In this document: one piece after another, positions 21,447-28,906 of the stretch
Layout of the letters: the number at the start of each line of letters is the position of its first letter
Position numbering within the stretch: the stretch's first letter is position 1
The notes under the pieces: model-generated
The model's database searches: none
What the model saw: the letters and a program-made list of their open reading frames with translations, nothing else
What the model was told of the DNA's origin: nothing
Program-made: the position numbers and the translations under genes
Assembly (NCBI RefSeq): GCF_032842345.1
Contig: NZ_WBKO01000001.1
Coordinates: forward strand, 868,001 to 932,000
Length of the DNA stretch: 64,000 nucleotides
DNA from: Methanoculleus caldifontis
Lineage (GTDB): Archaea > Halobacteriota > Methanomicrobia > Methanomicrobiales > Methanoculleaceae
Direction of reading: 5' to 3'

Positions 21447-22466
21447 TTACCGCCCCCTTGCCCGGTGGAACATGCGCACCGCCTCTTTCCCGCTTGCCTC
21501 CTCATCCCGGATCGATCTGCCCGTGTAGTGCAGGAAGACGTCCTCGAGCGTCGGCTTCCTCACCGAGAGCGAGGTGATCCCGATGTCGCTCCGGACGAGG
21601 TCGGTCACGATCCCGGGGACGTGCCGGTCGGCGTCCTGCAGCCGGACCATCACCGTTCCGTCGTGGCGCTCAAGCCCGGAGATCCACGGGGCGGTCAGGA
21701 GGCCGGCGACCGCGCCGGGGTCTGGCGAGGCTATGGTGACGACGTCCCCGCCGATCGAGGCCTTCAGGTTCTCCGTGGTGCCGAGCGCGACGATCGTCCC
21801 GCGGTCGATGATCGCTATGCGGTCGCAGAGTCGGTCGGCCTCCTCCATGTAGTGGGTGGTGAGGATGATCGTGATCCCCTTCTCGGCGTTCAACCGCGCG
21901 ATGTACTCCCAGAGGTGGTTCCGGGTCTGCGGGTCGAGGCCGAGCGTGGGCTCGTCGAGAAAGAGCACTTTCGGCTCGTGGAGCAGCCCCCGGGCGATCT
22001 CCAGCCGGCGGCGCATGCCGCCCGAGTAGGTCTTGACCAGGTCGTCTTTCCGGTCCTCAAGCCCGACGAGGGCCAGGAGTCTGGTGATCCGCTCCCGGCG
22101 CACCCCGGCGGGGATCCGGTAAAGGCGGCCGTGGAAGTCCATGTTCTCGTATGCCGTCAGTTCTTCGTCCAGGCTCTGGTCCTGGAAGACGATCCCGATG
22201 GACTTCCGGACATCGTCTTCGGCGGTCACGATATCGTGGCCGTTGACCGTCGCCGTGCCCGAGGTGGGTCTCTGCATCGTCGAGAGCATGGATATCGTCG
22301 TCGTCTTTCCCGCTCCGTTCGGGCCGAGGAGTCCGAAGATCTCGCCGCTCTCGATGGAGAGCGAGATGCCGTCGACGGCGACGAGTTCGCCGAACGACTT
22401 CGTCAGGTTCTCGGCGCGTATGGCCGGGACGGAGCCGGTCCCCTGGTGCGATATGTCCGTATGCAT
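21447..22466 (-). CDS. ABC-2 type exporter, ATP-binding subunit (DrrA-like)
   Basis: The 339-residue ATPase has Walker A GPNGAGKTT (about residues 48-56), signature SGGMRRR (about 152), Walker B VLFLDEP (about 174) and the H-loop TTHYME. The C-terminal extension of about 90 residues is typical of daunorubicin-type exporters. It is followed by the permease after 2 bases and preceded by the AbrB-type regulator after 6 bases, so the three are probably one transcript. Confidence 0.93.
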   Translation of the reverse strand: MHTDISHQGTGSVPAIRAENLTKSFGELVAVDGISLSIESGEIFGLLGPNGAGKTTTISMLSTMQRPTSGTATVNGHDIVTAEDDVRKSIGIVFQDQSLDEELTAYENMDFHGRLYRIPAGVRRERITRLLALVGLEDRKDDLVKTYSGGMRRRLEIARGLLHEPKVLFLDEPTLGLDPQTRNHLWEYIARLNAEKGITIILTTHYMEEADRLCDRIAIIDRGTIVALGTTENLKASIGGDVVTIASPDPGAVAGLLTAPWISGLERHDGTVMVRLQDADRHVPGIVTDLVRSDIGITSLSVRKPTLEDVFLHYTGRSIRDEEASGKEAVRMFHRARGR

Positions 22467-22472
22467 TCGGGC

Positions 22473-22733
22473 TCACTCTTCCGGCGGCTCTTCCGGCGGT
22501 CTCTCGAAGATCCGGAGCATCTCCTCCGCGATATGGCGGAACTTCTCCGCTTTGACCAGGGCGAGCCCGTGGTTTTCGTCGCCGAGGACCATCAGCGTCT
22601 CGCCGGGCTTGATATCGAAGATCTCGCGGGCCTCCTTCGGGATGACGATCTGGCCGCGTTCGCCGACCTTGACCGTCCCGAAGATGTGTTTTCTGCCGTC
22701 ATGATCGTGGTGGCAGCGGTGGTTGTGGAACAT
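22473..22733 (-). CDS. AbrB/SpoVT-type DNA-binding protein with histidine-rich N-terminus
   Basis: This 86-residue protein has a swapped-hairpin AbrB domain (KVGERGQIVIPKEAREIFDIKPGETLMVLGD, residues about 21-50) that binds DNA as a dimer, then a helical acidic tail. The first 16 residues hold six His and one Cys (MFHNHRCHHDHDGRKH), which suggests metal binding. It lies between a methyltransferase and an ABC exporter and may regulate this group from the palindromes at 23403-23431. Both the metal sensing and the target are inferred. Confidence 0.88.
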   Translation of the reverse strand: MFHNHRCHHDHDGRKHIFGTVKVGERGQIVIPKEAREIFDIKPGETLMVLGDENHGLALVKAEKFRHIAEEMLRIFERPPEEPPEE

Positions 22734-22754
22734 GATTCTGATCCTCTATTGACT

Positions 22755-23324
22755 TCAGCCTGCGGTCCGCAAGGGCCGGCACCGCAGGTATTCGACAGTC
22801 TCCTCTTCAATCGTCCAGAGCCCGGACTCCCGGACTGCCCGACGCGTCTTCGCACGCGGCTGGTGCCCGTCGCCGAGGGCCAGGATCCCCTCTGGTTTCA
22901 CGATCCGCCGGAGCTCGGCGAGGAACGCGCCCGGATCGTCGACCATGTGGAACATGTCGAGAGCGTAGACGAGATCTGCCGCAGCGTCGGGAAGGCCCGA
23001 GGCGTATCCCGTTGCGAGGACGGGGATGACGTTCGCAAGCCCTTCCTCCCGGACCCGCCGTGAGACGGCTTTTACGGCAAGCTCGTGGACATCCACCGCG
23101 TAAACGGTGCCGTTTGCGCCGGCGAGCCCGGACGCATCCCTGACGTAACTTCCCGGACCGCAGCCGTAGTCCACGACGGTCATCCCCGTCCCGATCCCGA
23201 CCCCGGTAAGCAGTCCTCCCGGGGGCCTGATCCAGTCCCGTATGCGGATCGAGAACGACATCAACCGAAAGCTGATATTCGGGATCCGGTCCTGCCCTGC
23301 GGCGTTATGCCCGGGTGCGACCAT
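22755..23324 (-). CDS. Class I SAM-dependent methyltransferase
   Basis: The protein of about 189 residues has motif I VVDYGCGPGSYV and the acidic VYAVDVHE strand of Rossmann methyltransferases, plus DLVYALDMFHMVDDP as motif IV. The substrate is unknown; sequences of this kind act on quinones, arsenite or small molecules. Start ATG 23324 is preceded by GGAAGGGG; an upstream in-frame ATG at 23381 is possible and would add 19 less conserved residues. It is the first gene of the exporter group. Confidence 0.85.
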   Translation of the reverse strand: MVAPGHNAAGQDRIPNISFRLMSFSIRIRDWIRPPGGLLTGVGIGTGMTVVDYGCGPGSYVRDASGLAGANGTVYAVDVHELAVKAVSRRVREEGLANVIPVLATGYASGLPDAAADLVYALDMFHMVDDPGAFLAELRRIVKPEGILALGDGHQPRAKTRRAVRESGLWTIEEETVEYLRCRPLRTAG

Positions 23325-23382
23325 CTCCTGTCCCCTTCCCCGGTGCGCCCCGGTGAGATGCCTGATACAACTCCCCCTCACT

Positions 23383-23433
23383 TATCATGTAAATCATACT
23401 TTTCACACTAATGTGATGTATCATACTACATGA
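23383..23433 (-). promoter_or_regulatory. Cluster of palindromes upstream of the methyltransferase/exporter group
   Basis: An AT-rich patch in GC-rich DNA holds TCACACTAATGTGA (23403-23416, 5-base arms, 4-base centre) directly followed by ATGTATCATACTACAT (23416-23431, 5-base arms, 6-base centre), and a diverged copy ATCATGTAAATCATAC at 23384-23399. On the minus strand the string AGTATGAT occurs twice. This looks like an operator; the regulator could be the AbrB-type protein of the same group. Confidence 0.55.
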
Positions 23434-23605
23434 ACCTCTCCCTTGAGGCACCCCCCTATTCTCCCTGAGCCGTAGAACCGGGGGTGGGAAAAGCGTCTGC
23501 TCCGCGGTGTTTTGGCGGGCAGCTGCCTGCGTCTCTCCGATCATCTCCCGGTGGCTACCGGTGCATCGGGATTCTAAGAAAAAGAGATCGATAAAAGAGT
23601 GGGAG

Positions 23606-24625
23606 TTATTCCTGCCGGCGCTCTGCCTTCTTTGCCGCCAGGCGCTCGATCGCGGCGAGGTCGACGTTGCCGTCGGTCGCGAGTTTTCCCTGCCGGACCG
23701 CCCGGTCGACGAACCCCTTCCCGACCTCGTTCCTGACGAAGAGCGTCGTGTAACCGTCCGGCGACCCGACGGCCCCGGCCGAGACGTCCGCGTCCACCGC
23801 CGTGAAGTCGGTGCAGACCCCGCAGCCGGGCCGGATAGCCTCCTCCAGCTCGGCGAGCGGGATCGCGATATGCCGCTCGTCCTGCAGGTAGACGTCCAGT
23901 TTTCCCTTGATGTCCAGGCGGCGGATCTCCCAGGGCTCGACGTTACGCTCGGACCGGAGTTTCCCCTCGACCAGCCTCTCGTAATCGAAGGTCTCCGTGC
24001 AGAAGAGCCCGATCACGAGCCGGATCGCCTTCGCGTAGGGCTGGAGGAGGTCGTGGTCGCTCGCCCGGATCGCCTGCGCCGCCCGTGCCGCGCAGGGCAC
24101 CCCCACGACGGCGATACGCCGGTACTTCCGGGTGACCACGGCCTCCTTCAAGGAGGCAAGGAGCGGCACCCACCAGGCGTAACGGCTCCCGGCATGCTGG
24201 ACGAGCACGTCCGCGGAGGTGATCACCGCCGCCGACGGCTTCATCGTCCAGGGGTCCGCCGTCACCGTGACGACCGCGTCGATCAGCCCCTCTTCAAGAG
24301 CGCTCGCGAGGATCGCCGTCACAGCCCCGCCGCTCTGCTTCCGCTCGACCGGGAGGACCGACCGGGCAGCCACGGCCTCCAGGTACGGGCCGAGCATCCT
24401 CCCCTGCGCCGCGAGGTCGACCCGCGGGCAGGCCGCGTAGCAGGCCCCGCAGGGCACGCTGTCGTTCTCGGCCTTGCAGTAGCCGATGTTCACCGGCGCT
24501 TCGGTCTTCCCCGGCGCGAACCGGAGGGCGTCCGCCGGACAGACCGCCACGCATGCCCCGCACCCCGAGCAGAGGGCCGTAGCCCAGACCCCGGACTCGA
24601 GATCCCTGAATGTCTTCGTCTCCAT
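23606..24625 (-). CDS. FrhB-like coenzyme F420-binding iron-sulfur flavoprotein
   Basis: The 339-residue protein starts with a two-cluster ferredoxin part (CSGCGACVAVCPADAL about residue 19-34 and CGACYAACP about 58-66), then the coenzyme F420 hydrogenase/dehydrogenase beta-subunit domain with ERKQSGGAVTAIL, VVGVPCAARAAQ and a GCGVCTDFTAVDADVS segment near residue 270. Such proteins pass electrons between F420, FAD and Fe-S clusters. The start ATG 24625 has GGGAGTGA 7 bases before it. It follows the GXGXG protein at once, suggesting F420- or ferredoxin-linked electron supply to glutamate synthesis. Confidence 0.88.
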   Translation of the reverse strand: METKTFRDLESGVWATALCSGCGACVAVCPADALRFAPGKTEAPVNIGYCKAENDSVPCGACYAACPRVDLAAQGRMLGPYLEAVAARSVLPVERKQSGGAVTAILASALEEGLIDAVVTVTADPWTMKPSAAVITSADVLVQHAGSRYAWWVPLLASLKEAVVTRKYRRIAVVGVPCAARAAQAIRASDHDLLQPYAKAIRLVIGLFCTETFDYERLVEGKLRSERNVEPWEIRRLDIKGKLDVYLQDERHIAIPLAELEEAIRPGCGVCTDFTAVDADVSAGAVGSPDGYTTLFVRNEVGKGFVDRAVRQGKLATDGNVDLAAIERLAAKKAERRQE

Positions 24626-24630
24626 GCCAA

Positions 24631-25368
24631 TCACTCCCACGTATACTTCCCGGCGAAGGGCCTTGCGCTCGCGGGCACGATCCGGGTATACTCCGCGTCG
24701 ACCAGCGGTTCCGGCTTCAGCCCGAACTCCTCCGCGAACTCCCGGATCACCGGGGCGATCCGTGAGCGGTCCTCCTCGGTGAGCGGCACCTTCTTTGCTC
24801 CGGGAGCGAGGCAGGCCTCGTCCACGTCCCCGTGGATGACGATCTCCCCGCCGTGGATCCCGCTCCCGATCTCGCGGGCCTTCATGGCCCCGTCGAGATC
24901 GAGGACGATCAGGAGGCCGCCCGCCATATACTCGCCGAGGAACGTCTGTGCCGTTCCCCCCACGACCAGTATGGGGCGCTGATCCTCGTACTGCTTCATG
25001 TGGATCCCGCCCCGGTATCCGATATTCCCGCGGACGAAGATCTTCCCGCCCCGCATGCTGTGAGCCACCGCGTCGCCGGCGCTCCCGTGAATCACCACTT
25101 TCCCGGTATCCATCGTGTTGCCGGGCGCATGCTCCGCGTTGCCGTGGACGACGACGGTCGGCCCGCTCATGAACATGGCGAGATCGCCGCCGGGAACGCC
25201 GTTGATATGAATGGTAACGTTCCCCCGGAGACCGTCGCCGATGAACCGCTGTCCGAGGACGTTGTTGACGACGATCTCATCGGCACCTTCCTCCACGGCC
25301 TTCCGGATCTGCTGGTTTAGGGGAGTGTAGTGTACTCCTTTCGCATCGATCGTGACCTGTTTTGTCAT
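24631..25368 (-). CDS. Glutamate synthase alpha-subunit C-terminal (GXGXG) domain protein
   Basis: This 245-residue protein is mostly a right-handed beta-helix of GXGXG repeats (GQRFIGDGLRGNVTIHINGVPGGDLAMFMSG, then GNTMDTGKVVIHGSAGDAVAHSMRGGKIFVRG). It equals the third domain of bacterial GltB, which in many archaea is a separate gene. The amidotransferase and FMN synthase domains are not in this window. It is transcribed away from glnA across a 160-base divergent promoter region, which fits a role in nitrogen assimilation. Confidence 0.9.
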   Translation of the reverse strand: MTKQVTIDAKGVHYTPLNQQIRKAVEEGADEIVVNNVLGQRFIGDGLRGNVTIHINGVPGGDLAMFMSGPTVVVHGNAEHAPGNTMDTGKVVIHGSAGDAVAHSMRGGKIFVRGNIGYRGGIHMKQYEDQRPILVVGGTAQTFLGEYMAGGLLIVLDLDGAMKAREIGSGIHGGEIVIHGDVDEACLAPGAKKVPLTEEDRSRIAPVIREFAEEFGLKPEPLVDAEYTRIVPASARPFAGKYTWE

Positions 25369-25494
25369 TGTTTGCTCACGCTCCCACCGTTCTGGCGTCG
25401 GGAAGATCGGGGAGACATTCGTCCGGCATAGGGCACCGGTGGTCCGTTCTGCTGCCGTTCTTTATGGCTCTGCCCGGTATAGTTGTGTCAGCAG

Positions 25495-25503
25495 GTATTT
25501 ATC
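25495..25503 (+). promoter_or_regulatory. TATA box of glnA
   Basis: GTATTTATC lies about 29 bases before ATG 25529 and there is no ribosome-binding sequence in front of that ATG, so the glnA mRNA should be leaderless. Confidence 0.65.
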
Positions 25504-25528
25504 TCGTCGGGTAGAAGTAGATTTCCAC

Positions 25529-26857
25529 ATGTCCCGTGATCCCACTTCTGCGATGCTTGAGCGTATCGAACAGGACAACGTCCGATTCCTCCGGTTGCAG
25601 TTCACCGACCTTCTCGGCATGCCCAAGAACGTCGCCATCCCGGCCAAGCAGGCCGAGAAAGCCCTGACCGGCGGTATCGGGTTTGACGGGTCGTCGATCG
25701 AAGGGTTCGTCCGGATCGAGGAGTCCGATATGATCCTCAAGCCCGACCCCGCCACCTACACCCTCCTCCCCTGGCAGCCCCGGGAGTGTGCGGAAGCACG
25801 CTTCGTCTGCGACGTCTACAAGGCCAACGGCAGCCCGTTCGAGGGCGACCCGCGCTACGTCCTCCGGAAAGCGCTGGAGGACGCGGCAAAAGACGGCTAC
25901 GTCTTCAACACCGGGCCCGAACTGGAGTTCTTCCTCTTCAAGATGGTCGACGGCCGGCCGAGCACCCAGTTCCAGGACGTCGGCGGCTACTTCGACCTCG
26001 CCCCGACCGACCTTGCCGAGGACGTCCGGCGCGAGATCATCCTCGGTCTCACCGAGATGGGGTTCGAGATCGAGGCGTCCCACCACGAGGTCGCCGAGAG
26101 CCAGCACGAGATCGACTTCAAGTACAGCGACGCCCTCCATACCGCCGACAGCGTCATCACCTTCAAATTCGCCACCAAGACGATGGCGCTGATGCGCGGC
26201 CTGCACGCGTGCTTCATGGCCAAGCCCATCTACGGTATCTGCGGGAGCGGGATGCACGTGAACTGCTCGCTCGCGAAGGATGGGAAGAATGCCTTCTATG
26301 ACGCGGATGCCCCCCTCCAGCTCTCCGAGACCTGCATGCACTTCATCGGCGGGCTGCTCAAGCATGCGCCGGCGATCACCCGGAGCGCGAACCCGACGAT
26401 CAACTCCTACAAACGGCTCGTCCCCGGCTACGAGGCGCCCTGCTACATCTGCTGGAGTGCGAGCAACCGGTCGACCCTGGTCCGGGTCCCGGCGCCCCGC
26501 GGCAACAGCACCCGCGTCGAATTCCGCAGCCCCGACCCGACCTGCAACCCCTACCTCGCCTTCGCCGCGATGCTCACCGCCGGCATGGACGGGGTCCGGA
26601 ACGGGATCGAGCCCCCGGCCGGCGTCAGTCAGAACATCTATCACATGACGGCCGCCGAACGGGGCCGTGACGGGATCGCGACCCTGCCCGGGGACCTCAA
26701 CGAGGCTCACCACGCCCTCCTCGCCGACGACCTCATCTGCAAGGCCCTCGGCCCCCACGTCGTTGAGGCGCTCACGAACGTCGCGAACGCCGAGTGGGAT
26801 GCCTACCGGACGGCGGTCCACCCCTGGGAACTCGACCGCTACCTGGCAACATACTAA
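25529..26857 (+). CDS. glnA: Glutamine synthetase, type I
   Basis: This 442-residue enzyme makes glutamine from glutamate, ammonia and ATP. Visible motifs are GFDGSSIEGF (about residue 50), the metal-binding GPELEFFLF (about 131), GSGMHVNCSL (about 244) and NPTINSYKRLVPGYEAPCYICWS (about 290). The length matches the shorter GlnA form without the adenylylation loop. Start ATG 25529 fits both the family start (MSRDPTSAMLERIEQDN) and the TATA distance; an upstream in-frame extension to 25352 crosses the promoter and is rejected. A T-run follows the stop. Confidence 0.96.
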   Translation: MSRDPTSAMLERIEQDNVRFLRLQFTDLLGMPKNVAIPAKQAEKALTGGIGFDGSSIEGFVRIEESDMILKPDPATYTLLPWQPRECAEARFVCDVYKANGSPFEGDPRYVLRKALEDAAKDGYVFNTGPELEFFLFKMVDGRPSTQFQDVGGYFDLAPTDLAEDVRREIILGLTEMGFEIEASHHEVAESQHEIDFKYSDALHTADSVITFKFATKTMALMRGLHACFMAKPIYGICGSGMHVNCSLAKDGKNAFYDADAPLQLSETCMHFIGGLLKHAPAITRSANPTINSYKRLVPGYEAPCYICWSASNRSTLVRVPAPRGNSTRVEFRSPDPTCNPYLAFAAMLTAGMDGVRNGIEPPAGVSQNIYHMTAAERGRDGIATLPGDLNEAHHALLADDLICKALGPHVVEALTNVANAEWDAYRTAVHPWELDRYLATY

Positions 26858-26858
26858 C

Positions 26859-26867
26859 CTTTTTTTG
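26859..26867 (+). terminator. T-run terminator after glnA
   Basis: A run of seven T (about 26860-26866) follows the glnA stop by 2-3 bases. Archaeal polymerases stop at such runs without needing a hairpin. The rest of the gap to 27083 holds no convincing gene. Confidence 0.6.
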
Positions 26868-27082
26868 TTGCCGGCTGCTCTCCGGGCATCGGGCCCCGGC
26901 CGAGCCCTGCACCGACTCCGGCAGACGCAGTTGCCTCGCGCGAGAGGTCCGTGCACCGTCGGGGTGCCCTGCGCGGCTTGAGCATAATCCTTGAGATCCT
27001 GTGCGTCGAACCGGGCCCCGGCGTCGCTATCGCGGAGAGCAGCCGGGAAAAATAAGGGTATTCGGTAGTCCTGCCGCCGGGG

Positions 27083-27403
27083 CTAGCAGCACTGCTTGCC
27101 GCCGACGGCCTCTTCTCCCTCGAGGAGAAGCCTGCCGAAGAGCACGCGCTCGAGTGTCGAGGCGACGTACTTCATCCGCTGCGCCGCCTCCATATCCTCG
27201 TAGCGGTGAATGTCGGCGTAGACCTGCAGGCGGACGAGGCCGAACCGGAGACGGTCGAGGTCGTCGTCCTCGAGTTCCGAGGCATCGCGGTAGACGGGCT
27301 CGAGCAGGAACGGGAACTCCTCGAAGTTCTCGAGCGCCTGCACGATCCGCGCAAAGACCGGGAGGCCCCCCTCCTGGCCGGCAAGAATCTGCGCGTAGTC
27401 CAT
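27083..27403 (-). CDS. Small conserved-looking protein ending in Cys-Cys, unknown function
   Basis: This 106-residue soluble, mostly helical and acidic protein ends GGKQCC. Its start lies 3 bases after the stop of the Mrp-type ATPase, so they share a transcript. The terminal cysteine pair beside an iron-sulfur carrier ATPase suggests a helper or client in cluster transfer, which is only inferred from position. No known domain is recognised. Confidence 0.72.
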   Translation of the reverse strand: MDYAQILAGQEGGLPVFARIVQALENFEEFPFLLEPVYRDASELEDDDLDRLRFGLVRLQVYADIHRYEDMEAAQRMKYVASTLERVLFGRLLLEGEEAVGGKQCC

Positions 27404-27406
27404 GCT

Positions 27407-28300
27407 TTACTCCTCGATCTGCTCTACCAGGGCCTGCATAATGGCGTCGAAACTCTTCCAGGTCGGGCTCTCCTTGCTCTGGCGGATGATGAAGGGCCGG
27501 CCTTCGTCGGCCGCCTTCCGCATCTCGGGATCGAGCGGGATGGCCCCGAGGAACGGGACGCCGAGCTGTTTCGCCTCTCTCTCGCCGCCGCCCTTGCCGA
27601 AGATCTCGATCTCTTCATTGCAGTGGGGGCAGACGAACCCGCTCATGTTCTCCACGATACCGAGGACGCGGAGTTCGAGTTTCTTGATGAACTCGGCAGC
27701 CTTGCTCGAGTCGAGGACCGCAACGTCCTGCGGGGTCGTGACGATGACGGCTCCGGCGATGTTCGGGGCGAGCTGGGCGATGGTGAGCGCCTCGTCGCCG
27801 GTGCCGGGCGGAAGGTCGACGACCAGGTAGTCGAGGTCGCCCCAGTTGACGTCCTCAAGGAACTGCTTGATGACGGTCATCTTCATCGGGCCGCGCCAGA
27901 TGACGGGGGTGTTGCGCTCGGGAAGGAGGAACGCCATGGAGACGATCGCGAGGCTGCCGGTGACCCTGACCGGCTCGATGATCTTCCCGTCGTAGGACTG
28001 GAGGCGGGCGTCCTCGACGCCGAGCATCTTCGGGATGTCCGGGCCGTGAATATCGAGGTCGACGAGGCCCGTGGCATAGCCGCGGTTCGCGAGGGCGTAG
28101 GCGAGGTTCGCCGCCACCGTGCTCTTTCCGACCCCGCCTTTTCCGGAGAGGACGAGAACGACATGTTTCACGCTGATCTTGGCCTTCGGGGGCAGGCCCT
28201 TCTCGCCTGCATTTCTCGAGTCGTCGCACTTGGTCGCTGACGGGCAGCCGGCGCAGTTCCCGGCGCAGGTTTCCTTATCGGGTTCGTTTGTTTGAGCCAT
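27407..28300 (-). CDS. Mrp/NBP35-type iron-sulfur carrier ATPase
   Basis: The 297-residue P-loop ATPase has the deviant Walker A GKGGVGKST (about residues 53-61), a DLDIHGPDIPKMLG switch and the conserved GFVCPHCNEEIEIFG with the CxxC that holds a bridging Fe-S cluster between two subunits. The N-terminus adds four cysteines (CAGNCAGCPSATKC), as in NBP35. It assembles or carries Fe-S clusters. GGAGGAT lies 8 bases before the ATG. Confidence 0.93.
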   Translation of the reverse strand: MAQTNEPDKETCAGNCAGCPSATKCDDSRNAGEKGLPPKAKISVKHVVLVLSGKGGVGKSTVAANLAYALANRGYATGLVDLDIHGPDIPKMLGVEDARLQSYDGKIIEPVRVTGSLAIVSMAFLLPERNTPVIWRGPMKMTVIKQFLEDVNWGDLDYLVVDLPPGTGDEALTIAQLAPNIAGAVIVTTPQDVAVLDSSKAAEFIKKLELRVLGIVENMSGFVCPHCNEEIEIFGKGGGEREAKQLGVPFLGAIPLDPEMRKAADEGRPFIIRQSKESPTWKSFDAIMQALVEQIEE

Positions 28301-28439
28301 CAGAACTATCCTCCGCGGAATGGGATCCTTCGAGAGAAGGATCTGGAGCTACTATACATTAACGGTAAATGTCACAAAAAGGTATAGGTATTGGCACATA
28401 ATCCCGTTCCGCCGCCGGGACGCCTTTTCGGGCACGGGG

Positions 28440-28745
28440 TCATCCTCCGGCGGCGGGGGGAAAGAGGGCGACGGTGTCGCCGTCATCAAGGGGTGTTGCG
28501 AGGCCTCCGCTGAAGTGGATGTTCCTGCCGTTCTTCAGGATGTTGACGTAGTCACGGACCACGCCTTCGGGGGTGAAGAGGGCCTCGCCGAGTCCGGGGT
28601 ACCGGGCGGAGAGGTGGTCGAGCAGGCCGCCGACGGTCGATCCTCCCGGGACCTCCGCATCATGCTCCGCCGGAAGGATGTCCCGGAGCATGGCAAACGC
28701 CCTGACCTTTACCTGTATGCGATTCTCCCGGTCCACAGAACTCAT
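28440..28745 (-). CDS. MoaD/ThiS-like ubiquitin-fold protein (SAMP type)
   Basis: The 101-residue protein has the beta-grasp pattern with KVRAFAMLRDILPAEHD at the start, GGSTVGGLLDHLSARYP in the middle and ends DDGDTVALFPPAAGG. The free C-terminal Gly-Gly is the site for adenylation and thiocarboxylate or isopeptide formation. It could supply sulfur for molybdopterin/tungstopterin or act as a small modifier. The pterin-dependent oxidoreductase encoded divergently at 28907 makes the first role attractive. Confidence 0.88.
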   Translation of the reverse strand: MSSVDRENRIQVKVRAFAMLRDILPAEHDAEVPGGSTVGGLLDHLSARYPGLGEALFTPEGVVRDYVNILKNGRNIHFSGGLATPLDDGDTVALFPPAAGG

Positions 28746-28906
28746 CTCGTATGTCAGGCTGATGGCGGCGGCCGGTCTTATTGGTATCGCTCCGGGGGGT
28801 GCCTCAATTAAATGTGGTTTCTTTTTGCAGAAAGTTGAATGTTTTAATTTCGCCGTCCGGCAGCCTTATTAGCCCCGAGCGGAGCCTGTAGGCATGGTGA
28901 TAACCT

